Shown piece by piece: positions 32,951 through 41,090 of a DNA stretch of 64,000 bases (within the stretch, counting starts at the first letter, position 1; every line of letters begins with the position of its first letter). Origin of the DNA: Caballeronia catudaia (GTDB lineage Bacteria; Pseudomonadota; Gammaproteobacteria; Burkholderiales; Burkholderiaceae); the NCBI RefSeq assembly GCF_001544755.2, contig NZ_FCOF02000008.1, forward strand, positions 124,001 through 188,000, read 5' to 3'. The notes under the pieces were generated by a model, which searched no databases, was not told the origin of the DNA, and worked only from the letters and a program-made list of their open reading frames with translations. Position numbers and translations under genes: made by a program.

Positions 32951-34375
32951 TCAGTACTTCATGACGACGAGACGCGTTTGCGTGAATTCGAGCATGCCGT
33001 GCTTGCCGTCGTCGCCGCCGATGCCGGAGCGCTTCCAGCCGGCATGGAAACCCTGATACGGATCCGCAGGCGTGCGGTTGATATAGAGCTCGCCTGCTTC
33101 GATGGCATTGGCGACCTTCATCGCCGTGCGATAGTTCTCGGTGTAGAGCACCGACGAAAGGCCGAACTGATGATCGTTGGCCATCGCGAGCGCTTCGTCG
33201 ATCGTCGCGTACTTCAGCACCGCGAGCACGGGACCGAAGGTTTCTTCCTGCACGATCTCCATGTCCTGACGGCAGTTCGACAGCAGCGTCGGCGGATAGA
33301 AAAAGCCCTTGCGGTTCGGCACCTCGCCGCCCGTTTCGAGCGTGGCGCCCGCTTCGATCGCGCGCCGGACCATCGCGTGAACGCCGTCGCGCGACGCCTT
33401 GTTCACGAGCGGACCCATGTGGCTCGCGTCTTCATCGCGATTGCCGATTTGCTTCGCTTTCATCTGCTCGCGCAGCAAGCCGACGAATTCATCGTGGATG
33501 CTCTCGTGCACATACACGCGTTCGATGGCCGTGCAAAGCTGGCCGCTATGCGTGAGCTTCGACGCGACGAGCTCGCGCGCGGCCTTCTGCAAGTCGGCGT
33601 CCGGCTCGACGATCGCGGGCGTCTTGCCGCCAAGTTCCAGCGAAGGTTTCGCGATGTTCGCCTTGCAATATTCGAGCACCTTGCGGCCCGCGTTGACGCT
33701 GCCCGTCAGCGTGATCATGCCGATCTTCGGATGCGTGCAGACGGCTTCGGCCGTCGCGTGATCCATCGAAAGAATATTGACGACGCCCGCGGGCAGCGCC
33801 GCGCGTTCGACCGCCCGCGCCAGCTCGAACGCCGACGTCGGCGTGTTGTTGCTCGGGCGCACGACGACCGTGTTGCCCGCGATCAGCGCGGGCGCGATCT
33901 TGCGCATCAGCGTGTAGATCGGAAAGTTGAACGGGATCAGGCACGCAACGACGCCGATCGGCTCGCGATGCAGGACGAGGTTCTCGTCGGACGTATCGCT
34001 CGGAATGACTTCGCCTTCGATACGGCGCGCCCATTCCGCGTGATAGCGCGTGATCTGCGCGGCGTAGACGGCTTCGTTGGTCGCATCGAGCAGGCTTTTG
34101 CCGGATTCCATCGCGAGCGCGGCGCCGATTTCGGCGGACGCTTCGACGATGGCGTCCGCGAGACGCTGCATGTGCGCGCCACGCTCGGCGGCGGGCATCA
34201 CGCGCCACAGGCGTTGCGCGGCGGCGGCCTGATCGACGGCGCGAAGCGCCTCTTCGCGCGAGGCGTTGTGAACATGGCCGAGCACCTCTTCGGTCGCGGG
34301 ATTCAGGATGGCGGTGACCTGATCGTTCACGGGCTCGATGAAACGTCCGTTCACAAAATTCCGTTCTAGCTTCAT
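32951..34375 (-). CDS. aldehyde dehydrogenase, lactaldehyde/glycolaldehyde dehydrogenase (AldA)-like
   Basis: 474-residue aldehyde dehydrogenase. The nucleophile is C281 (HSGQLCTAIE) and the general base E247 (LELGG). The C-terminal GFHAGWKRSGIGGDDGKHG closely matches E. coli AldA, which oxidises lactaldehyde and glycolaldehyde from sugar-acid breakdown. The cofactor-binding KPSE motif reads RPSN (R173), a conservative change. It leads the minus-strand cluster; the ATG at 34375 follows AAGGAACC. The next gene begins 119 bp downstream, leaving room for an internal promoter. Confidence 0.89.
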   Translation of the reverse strand: MKLERNFVNGRFIEPVNDQVTAILNPATEEVLGHVHNASREEALRAVDQAAAAQRLWRVMPAAERGAHMQRLADAIVEASAEIGAALAMESGKSLLDATNEAVYAAQITRYHAEWARRIEGEVIPSDTSDENLVLHREPIGVVACLIPFNFPIYTLMRKIAPALIAGNTVVVRPSNNTPTSAFELARAVERAALPAGVVNILSMDHATAEAVCTHPKIGMITLTGSVNAGRKVLEYCKANIAKPSLELGGKTPAIVEPDADLQKAARELVASKLTHSGQLCTAIERVYVHESIHDEFVGLLREQMKAKQIGNRDEDASHMGPLVNKASRDGVHAMVRRAIEAGATLETGGEVPNRKGFFYPPTLLSNCRQDMEIVQEETFGPVLAVLKYATIDEALAMANDHQFGLSSVLYTENYRTAMKVANAIEAGELYINRTPADPYQGFHAGWKRSGIGGDDGKHGMLEFTQTRLVVMKY

Positions 34376-34652
34376 GTCTGGCGGTTCCTTGATCGCAGTG
34401 CGGGTTTCCGTCGGGCTCCCGCATACCGGGCAGCGCCGCGACAATGCAACGCATTTGCGACGCATTCTTCCGCGCGTCGCGCTGCAACGACAAGCGAAGA
34501 ATTCGCTGGATGAACATTCAAAAAACTCACGATTGCTGTTCGACTAAATCCTTTTGCAGTCCACCTTGCATCGCTCACAATCCGTCGCTCGCGGTCCCGC
34601 CTTATCGACGGTTTGGACTTCTTAATCAAAAAGTAAAAGATTCGAGACTTTC

Positions 34653-35798
34653 ATGAGAATCAAAGCAATCTCGCTGGCTGCGCTCGCGTGCATCGCCACG
34701 TCCGTTCATGCCCAAAGCAGCGTCACGCTGTACGGCATCCTCGACGAAGGGTTCGATTACACGAGCAACGTCGGCGGCAATCACGTGTATGAACTGACGA
34801 GCGGTTATGCGGCAGGCAGCCGCTGGGGCCTGCGCGGCGTCGAAGATCTGGGCGGCGGAACGAAGGCCCTGTTTCAACTCGAAAGCGGCGTGAATCTGAG
34901 CAACGGCGCGGCCGGTCAGGGCGGGCGCATGTTCGGGCGGCAGGCTTATGTCGGCGTGAGCAACGAGCGCTTCGGATCGGTCAAGTTCGGACGCCAGTAC
35001 GATTCCGTCGTCGACTATCTCGCGCCGACGACCGCCAACGGCAACTGGGCCGGTTATCTCTTCGCGCATCCGTTCGACAACGACAACACCGACAACTCGT
35101 TCCGCGTGAACAACACGGTGAAGTACACGAGCCCGTCCATCGGCGGGTTCCAGTTCGGCGGCACGTATAGTTTCAGCAACGACACGGGCTTCGCGAACAA
35201 CCGGCAGTACAGCGTCGGCGCGTCGTATGCGAATGGCGGATTGCTGGCGGGCGCGGCTTATCTGCGCGCCGATGGCACGGGGCTGACCGCGAACGGCGCG
35301 ATCGCGACGAACGACGCGAGCTTCATCGCGGCGCGCATGCAGATTTTCGGCGCGGGCGTGAACTACACGTTCGGCAACGCGACCGCGGGATTCGCGTACA
35401 CGAATTCGAGTTATCGCGATCCGGTGACGAACGGGTATATCGGCGTGCCGCTCGCATCGCCGGGCAACACGCTCAAGAACCTCAAATATCAGAACTTCGA
35501 AGTGAACGGGAAATATCAGTTCACGCCGGCGTTCTTCGTCGGCGCGCAGTATGTCTATTCGATGGAAACCTACGACTCGACGGCCGGCACCGTGAAGCCG
35601 CACATCCACTCGGCGGGGCTGATGGCGGATTACTTCCTGTCGAAGCGCACCGACGTGTACGTGCAGGGCGCCTATCAGAAGATCGCGGGGAGCTCGACGG
35701 ATTCCGTGATGGATCAGGCCTTCATTCCGGGCACGCAGGGTTTGTCGTCGAACTCGAAGCAGTTCGTCGCGCGCGTCGCGCTGCGGCACGCGTTCTGA
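34653..35798 (+). CDS. Gram-negative trimeric porin (OmpC/Omp32 type)
   Basis: 381-residue outer-membrane porin. A 20-residue signal peptide ends VHA, and the mature protein begins QSSVTLYGILDEG, the usual Burkholderiales porin start. The segment YVGVSNERFGSVKFGRQYD includes the conserved loop 3 entry. It ends in LRHAF with the terminal phenylalanine needed for Bam recognition. It is divergent from the sugar-acid cluster, so it may be its outer-membrane entry route. Confidence 0.94.
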   Translation: MRIKAISLAALACIATSVHAQSSVTLYGILDEGFDYTSNVGGNHVYELTSGYAAGSRWGLRGVEDLGGGTKALFQLESGVNLSNGAAGQGGRMFGRQAYVGVSNERFGSVKFGRQYDSVVDYLAPTTANGNWAGYLFAHPFDNDNTDNSFRVNNTVKYTSPSIGGFQFGGTYSFSNDTGFANNRQYSVGASYANGGLLAGAAYLRADGTGLTANGAIATNDASFIAARMQIFGAGVNYTFGNATAGFAYTNSSYRDPVTNGYIGVPLASPGNTLKNLKYQNFEVNGKYQFTPAFFVGAQYVYSMETYDSTAGTVKPHIHSAGLMADYFLSKRTDVYVQGAYQKIAGSSTDSVMDQAFIPGTQGLSSNSKQFVARVALRHAF

Positions 35799-35815
35799 CG
35801 CTTTCCGCTGTCGAA

Positions 35816-35842
35816 TCGGGCGGCTCGTCTTGAGCTGCCCGA
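35816..35842. terminator. hairpin after the porin gene
   Basis: TCGGGCGGCTC and GAGCTGCCCGA pair over 11 positions (one G-T) around GTCTT, 18 bp after the porin stop. No T-tract follows, so termination is uncertain. Confidence 0.45.
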
Positions 35843-35878
35843 GCGCGCATGGCGGCCGCGCCGCACCATACGCGGGCC

Positions 35879-35904
35879 GCATGCCGCGCTCGCGCGCGGC
35901 ATGC
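35879..35904. terminator. strong perfect hairpin downstream of the porin gene
   Basis: GCATGCCGCGC and GCGCGGCATGC form a perfect 11-bp stem with a TCGC loop. It lacks a T-run. It sits between the porin and the next small gene and could be a transcript-end structure or a regulator of that gene's leader. Confidence 0.45.
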
Positions 35905-35949
35905 TATCGTCGATGCGTCATTCCGATGGGTCATTTCGATGCCGCCATC

Positions 35950-36318
35950 ATGAGTCAAGTGCGCTATCCCCTCGGGCCCGACGACCGGGTTCATCTGCTG
36001 TGCTGGCTCACGTGCGGATTGCTCGGCGCGTACTACATCGAAGGCGACTGGCCCGATGCGTCGTTTCAGGTACGCACCGCGCATCGCTGGCTCGACCGGC
36101 ATCATCGCGCGGCGGAGTGGATCGAAACCGCGCGGCTTTCCGTTGCAGCGCAGGCGCTCGCCGCACGCTTCTCCGCGATGCTCGACGCCGACGCCTCGCG
36201 CGGCGACATCGAGCGCATTCTCGAAGGCGAAGACCTCGACTACGAAAGCGCGCTCGTGCAGCGCATCTATCACGAATGCTGGATCGAGCTATCCAGCCGG
36301 CGCAAGCCTTCGCATTGA
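35950..36318 (+). CDS. hypothetical protein
   Basis: 122 residues if the ATG at 35950 is used; an in-frame ATG at 35926 would add eight, and neither has a clear ribosome site. The protein is rich in tryptophan, histidine and arginine, mostly helical, and soluble (for example DRVHLLCWLTCGLLGAYYIEG, then WLDRHHRAAEWIET). The codon bias is that of a real gene. No family recognised. Confidence 0.55.
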   Translation: MSQVRYPLGPDDRVHLLCWLTCGLLGAYYIEGDWPDASFQVRTAHRWLDRHHRAAEWIETARLSVAAQALAARFSAMLDADASRGDIERILEGEDLDYESALVQRIYHECWIELSSRRKPSH

Positions 36319-36574
36319 CAGCGCTTTCAATTCCCCTTCAGGTTCTCCCGCCGCCGCGCTCAATTTCCATGCCGCGCCGCGCTTGAGGCCCGGCACGTCT
36401 CGCGTCCGCGTACTGGCATTTTTTTGAGCCGCATGAATGTGCGGAACCCCACATTGACGCGTAACGCCGGGCGCTACCATCGGCGCGCCTGCTCGCACGT
36501 CGATGTTCGCGCCTCCCGGCCGTGACTCCAGAATCGCCGGGGCGACAAGCGGCTACACCGTCAGCGGCCAAATC

Positions 36575-36601
36575 GACCAGAACGACCAGAACGACCAGAA
36601 C
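36575..36601. repeat. three tandem 9-bp repeats upstream of the TpsA gene
   Basis: GACCAGAAC occurs three times in direct succession, followed by a weaker GATCGACAC, ending 27 bp before the exoprotein start codon. The rest of the roughly 310-bp gap from 36319 shows no gene. Slippage here would change promoter or leader spacing in 9-bp steps. Confidence 0.6.
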
Positions 36602-36627
36602 GATCGACACTGACCGGAGAAAGGCCC

Positions 36628-38988
36628 ATGCAGCGCAACATTCGTCCGCTTCTTTCCCGAATCCGCATTCGTCGCCGCGCGCGCCTGCGTCCGCTCGCGA
36701 TGCTCGTGCCGCTCGTCGCGGGCCTGTCGTGCGCGAGCCTCGCCGATGCCGCGCCGCCCTTGCCGAGCGGCGGCCAGTTCGTCGCGGGCAGCGGTGCGAT
36801 CGGCGGCGACACGGCGTCGCTCACCATCAATCAGACGACATCGCGCGGGGTCATCGACTGGAGCAGCTTCTCGATCGGCGGCGGGCGGCAGGTCACGTTC
36901 AACAACGGCAACGGCGCGACGCTCAATCGCGTGACGGGCGGCGAAGCCTCCGTCATCCTCGGCCAGCTCAACGCGACGGGCAGCGTGTATCTCGTCAATC
37001 CGCAGGGCGTGCTGGTCGGGCCGGGCGGTGTCGTCGCGACGGGCGGGCGCTTCGTCGCGTCGGCGTTGAACATCGACAGCGATGCGTTCATGCAGGGCGG
37101 CCCGCTGACGCTCTCGGGCGGCGGCGACGGCATGGTCATCAATCTCGGCAAGATCGGATCGAGCGGCGGCGACGTGTTTCTCGTGTCGCGCACGGCGGCG
37201 GTGAACGGCGGCAGCATCAGCGCGCCGAACGGCACGGTCGAGATCGCGACGGGCAATCAGGTATTGCTGCGGGACGCCTCGGGTGGACAGCAGGTTTTCG
37301 TGCAGGCGGGCAGCGGCGGCACGGCGATGAACGGCGGCGCGATCGAGGCGGCGCAGGCGAATCTGCAAGCCGCCGACGGCAACGTCTACGCGCTCGCGGG
37401 CAACAGCGCCGCGATCCGCGCGACCGGCACCGCGACGCGCGACGGCCACGTGTGGCTCGTCGCCGACAAGGGCACGGTGCACGCGAACGGCGCGATCGTG
37501 GCGGCCAACGCGGACGGCAGCGGCGGCACGGTCGAGACGCGCGGCAACACGCTCGACATCGCGGGCGCGGACGTTCAGGCGCGCGCGTGGAAGCTCGGCG
37601 CGCAGACCTTCACCGTCGATCAGACGAGCGGCGACACGCTCGCGCGCAGCCTGGCGAACGGCACATCGGTCGATGTCGAATCCGCCAGCGGCGATGTCAC
37701 CGTGACCGGCAACGTCCAATGGAACGGCAGTGGATCGCTGACGCTCGGCGCGGCGCATGGCGTGACCATCGTTCCCGGCGCGACCATCGCCAACACCGGC
37801 AACGGCAATCTCACGTTGCGCGCGGATGCCGGTGGCATCGACAACGGCGGCAGCGTGACGAACGGCGGCACGATCGACTGGTCGAAGAGCGGCGGCATCG
37901 TGAGCGCGCTCTACGACATGAACGGCACGTACGCGCCCGGCACGCTGCTCACGAACAGCGGATGGACGGCCGCGCCGTATAGCGGGCTCGTCACGCAGGC
38001 GATCGGGTACAGGCTCGTGAACACGCTCGGCGATCTGCAAAAGGTGCCGCAGGACCTCGCGGGCAACTATGCGCTCGGCAAGGATATCGATGCGAGCGTG
38101 ACCGCGTATCCGAACTCCTTCACGGCGATCGGCGCGACGTCGACGCCGTTCACCGGCCAGTTCGACGGCTTCGGCCACACGATCGACAAGCTCACGTCGA
38201 CTTCGAATCTCAACGATGATTACTACGGCATGTTCGGCGTGATCGGCGCGAGCGGCGTCGTGCGCAACATGAATCTCACGAACGCGAGGACGAGCGGCTA
38301 TTCATCGGGCGGGCTCGGCTTGCTCGCGGGGCAGAACGACGGTCTGATCACCTACGTCAATACGACGGGCTCAGTCAGTCAGAACGGCTTCGGCGGCCGC
38401 GGCGCGGGCGGAGTCGCGGGCGTGAACAACGGGATCATCGAGCGCTCGTCGAGCACGGCGGATGTCGGCTATCAGACGCCGGCGGGCGGGCTCGTCGGCG
38501 TGAACAACGGCACCATCGCGCAGTCGTATGCGACCGGCACGACGTTCGCCGGCACGCATGGCGAGACGGGCGGGCTCGTCGCGTTCAACACGGGCCTCAT
38601 CACGCAGTCGTACGCGACGGGCGGCGTCGGCGGATTCGGCGGCGGCGGGCTCGTGTACGTCAACGGCGCGACGGGCGTCATCAACGAATCGTTCGCGGTC
38701 GGCCAGGTCGGCGGCGGCGGGCCTCCGGGCGATGCGTACGGCGGCATTGCGGCGTACAACCAGGGCGCGATTCATAACAACGTCTACTGGAACAAGGACA
38801 CAACGATACGCACGAGCGCCGCGGGATCGAACTCGGGGACCGTGCCGCCGGATGCGAACGGGATGACCACCGCGCAGATGAGCAACGTGTCGAATTACCT
38901 CGACTGGAATATCCCGGCGGGCGGGGTCTGGGCGATGCCGGCGGGAGCGACGCATCCGGTGCTGCAGTGGCAGCAGGCGCAGCCGTAA
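36628..38988 (+). CDS. two-partner secretion exoprotein (TpsA, filamentous haemagglutinin-type) with GLUG repeats
   Basis: 786-residue secreted protein with an extended signal peptide of about 41 residues ending ADA. The TPS secretion domain (about 45-300) has the haemagglutinin-activity fold with LVNPQGVLVGPGG, a variant of the NPNGI motif recognised by the partner transporter. A beta-helix follows. From about residue 555 to 700 there are at least four GLUG repeats of the type GGLVGVNNGTIAQSYATG. It is short for an adhesin and has no cysteine-rich tail. The partner transporter is encoded downstream in convergent orientation. GGAGAAAGGCCC precedes the start. Confidence 0.87.
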   Translation: MQRNIRPLLSRIRIRRRARLRPLAMLVPLVAGLSCASLADAAPPLPSGGQFVAGSGAIGGDTASLTINQTTSRGVIDWSSFSIGGGRQVTFNNGNGATLNRVTGGEASVILGQLNATGSVYLVNPQGVLVGPGGVVATGGRFVASALNIDSDAFMQGGPLTLSGGGDGMVINLGKIGSSGGDVFLVSRTAAVNGGSISAPNGTVEIATGNQVLLRDASGGQQVFVQAGSGGTAMNGGAIEAAQANLQAADGNVYALAGNSAAIRATGTATRDGHVWLVADKGTVHANGAIVAANADGSGGTVETRGNTLDIAGADVQARAWKLGAQTFTVDQTSGDTLARSLANGTSVDVESASGDVTVTGNVQWNGSGSLTLGAAHGVTIVPGATIANTGNGNLTLRADAGGIDNGGSVTNGGTIDWSKSGGIVSALYDMNGTYAPGTLLTNSGWTAAPYSGLVTQAIGYRLVNTLGDLQKVPQDLAGNYALGKDIDASVTAYPNSFTAIGATSTPFTGQFDGFGHTIDKLTSTSNLNDDYYGMFGVIGASGVVRNMNLTNARTSGYSSGGLGLLAGQNDGLITYVNTTGSVSQNGFGGRGAGGVAGVNNGIIERSSSTADVGYQTPAGGLVGVNNGTIAQSYATGTTFAGTHGETGGLVAFNTGLITQSYATGGVGGFGGGGLVYVNGATGVINESFAVGQVGGGGPPGDAYGGIAAYNQGAIHNNVYWNKDTTIRTSAAGSNSGTVPPDANGMTTAQMSNVSNYLDWNIPAGGVWAMPAGATHPVLQWQQAQP

Positions 38989-38995
38989 AGCGGAT

Positions 38996-39026
38996 CGTGA
39001 GACGGCGAGATACGCGCCGTCTCACG
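38996..39026. terminator. bidirectional hairpin between tpsA and tpsB genes
   Basis: CGTGAGACGGCG and CGCCGTCTCACG form a perfect 12-bp stem with a 7-nt loop in the 39-bp gap between two convergent genes. There is no T-run, but the position suits a shared transcript end. Confidence 0.65.
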
Positions 39027-39027
39027 C

Positions 39028-40779
39028 CTAACTCCCAATCACCAGAAACACCTCCCCCACCGGCGCCTTCGATCCATTCGGCACCACCGCCTTCAACGGA
39101 AACCCATACGTCCCGCGAAAGCTGACGAACCGCCCCACCTGCACGCGAATCCCCACTCCGACACCCGCCAGCGAAGCATTGTTCACCTCACCGAATTCGG
39201 GGATCCGGTTCCACACGTGCCCCGCATCGAAGAACATGAACGGCTGCATCGCCGCGATGCCCGCCGATATCGCCGGCGCACGCAGTTCCGTCTGCACGTT
39301 CCATCCGCGATCGCCTTGCGCGGAGTACGGCTCGTAACCGCGCACGGTGGCATCGCCGCCCAGGCCGAGTTCTTCGCTGGGCAAAAGCGTGCTGCCCGTC
39401 CATTGCACGAGCCCGCGCGCCGACACCGAAAAGCCCGACTTCCCGAGCGGCATATCGCGCTGCGCCGACAACTGCATGTACTGATAACGCGGCGTCGCGC
39501 CGAGGCGCGCGGCATCGTAGGCAGCGTCGTTGCTGTTGCTGTCGAAATAGCCGGGGCTCACGAAGAGCGACGCATTCAGATGCGTATCGCCCGAGGCATC
39601 GCTGCGCAGGAGATCGTAGGCGAAAACGAACTGATGAATATGCGTGTTCGCATTGAACACCTGAAAGCCGCCGAATTCGAGGTCGTTGTTCGAGCGCTTG
39701 AAGTCGTAGCCGATCTGCACTTGCTGTTGCCACGCGCCCGCGTTGTCGAGCGGTGGCAAGCGCCAGTCATAGCGAAAGCTGATCTGCGAACTCAAACCGG
39801 TCTGCCCGTAACTGTCCGGCAAACGCGGCGTGCTTTCGGCAAACACGCCGAACAGTTCGACGCGATCGAGCCACGGCAGCGGCGCGACCACATTGAACGC
39901 GTGCGCGATGTAGCGCGGACGATCCGGCCGCCCTTCGATATCCGGATTGCCGCTCAGCAGATCGTTACTCGCGGTCATCTGATAGCCGATGCGCGCATCG
40001 ATGCCGAACAGATTGCCGTAGTCGAAGCCCGCGAGAATGCGATCGCGGCCGAGATCGCGCACGCCATCGTTGTTATAGCCGCCGTAAATGCGAAACGGAA
40101 AGCGGTCTTCGGTTTGCAGCACCACATCGGTCGTATTGAGCGCGGCGCCGGGCGCGTAGACAACATCGACACGCCGGTACGGGTTCGCGTTGAGCAGCGC
40201 GAGCCCTGAAGCAACATCGGCTTCGCGGATCGGCTCGCCGCTCGCAAGCGGCATCTCGCGCATCAGCAGCGCGTCGGAGAAATAGCGATTGCCCTTCGGC
40301 ATCACACGCCCCGCGCGAAACTCCGCGACGGCGATAGTCACGACCCCATTGCTCACGTCCTGCTCGGGCACATACACATCGACGAGCGGCTGGCCCGCAT
40401 CGCGATAGCGCTGCACGACCGCGCGGCGAATCCCGGCGAGACGCGCGAATGTCAGCAGCTTGTGAAGATCCTGCGAGAAGCCGTCGAGAAACTCCGGCGT
40501 GAGCAAGGGAACGCCGCTCGATGTGATCGCGCCATTCGCGCCCGACTGCATCGGAGAAGAAGCATCGGGCCGCACGAACGCGATGCCGCGCAGATCGCGA
40601 ATCGCGATATCCTGCGAGCCCTCACCCGGCTCCGGCGGCGATGGCGACGCGCGCGGTCCGCCGGGTGCGGGCGGCGCGATCGGCGCGACATCGCGATACG
40701 ACTGCGCGTCGGCATCGCGTGCATCGACGATGCCGACGATCGCGGACAACAACGTCGCGGCGAGTCGGGCGCGTGTCAA
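39028..40779 (-). CDS. two-partner secretion outer-membrane transporter (TpsB, ShlB/FhaC/HecB family)
   Basis: 583-residue outer-membrane protein. After a signal-like N-terminus it has a proline-rich linker, two POTRA-like domains (about 60-240, including VDVYVPEQDVSNGVVTIAV), then a C-terminal 16-strand barrel. The conserved barrel motif is GGDATVRGYEPYSAQGDRG, the VRGY/F sequence of loop 6. It should export the convergently encoded exoprotein. The only start giving a signal sequence is a TTG at 40779 with no clear ribosome site, so the start is uncertain. Confidence 0.86.
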   Translation of the reverse strand: MTRARLAATLLSAIVGIVDARDADAQSYRDVAPIAPPAPGGPRASPSPPEPGEGSQDIAIRDLRGIAFVRPDASSPMQSGANGAITSSGVPLLTPEFLDGFSQDLHKLLTFARLAGIRRAVVQRYRDAGQPLVDVYVPEQDVSNGVVTIAVAEFRAGRVMPKGNRYFSDALLMREMPLASGEPIREADVASGLALLNANPYRRVDVVYAPGAALNTTDVVLQTEDRFPFRIYGGYNNDGVRDLGRDRILAGFDYGNLFGIDARIGYQMTASNDLLSGNPDIEGRPDRPRYIAHAFNVVAPLPWLDRVELFGVFAESTPRLPDSYGQTGLSSQISFRYDWRLPPLDNAGAWQQQVQIGYDFKRSNNDLEFGGFQVFNANTHIHQFVFAYDLLRSDASGDTHLNASLFVSPGYFDSNSNDAAYDAARLGATPRYQYMQLSAQRDMPLGKSGFSVSARGLVQWTGSTLLPSEELGLGGDATVRGYEPYSAQGDRGWNVQTELRAPAISAGIAAMQPFMFFDAGHVWNRIPEFGEVNNASLAGVGVGIRVQVGRFVSFRGTYGFPLKAVVPNGSKAPVGEVFLVIGS

Positions 40780-41090
40780 TCGCTCAGGCGCGCGCGGCGA
40801 ACATGTTCCATGTCTGCTCCGGCGTTGTCTCGCGTGGTCGGGCTTCGCATGGTATCAGCGCGTCGCGCGCCGCGGAACGCTTCATGCAGCAGACGTGCGC
40901 GTGACGCGCCGCCGCTTCTCTATCGCGCGTAGAAATGACCCGGCGCAAGCACACGAGTCAGTAGAAATCACCGCTCGCGCACGATGCTTGTCACGACGTG
41001 CCGCCAGCCTTCCTTCCGAACGCTCAACGCATCTATGATTCGAAGATGACCGGCGCGACGAGCAGCCGCAACCGCATTGCCAGGACGAAG
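40780..41090. other. divergent intergenic region between tpsB and the bacteriophytochrome gene
   Basis: About 310 bp with no convincing gene. It must hold the promoters of both flanking genes. No repeat, strong palindrome or clear sigma70 element was seen. Confidence 0.4.

Noticed and set aside
36575..36601. Tandem repeats considered as a CRISPR remnant
   Set aside because: Units are 9 bp with no spacers and no cas genes nearby.
36553..38178. Minus-strand frame of 541 codons
   Set aside because: Antisense to the TpsA gene, with an arginine/alanine-rich translation typical of shadow frames.
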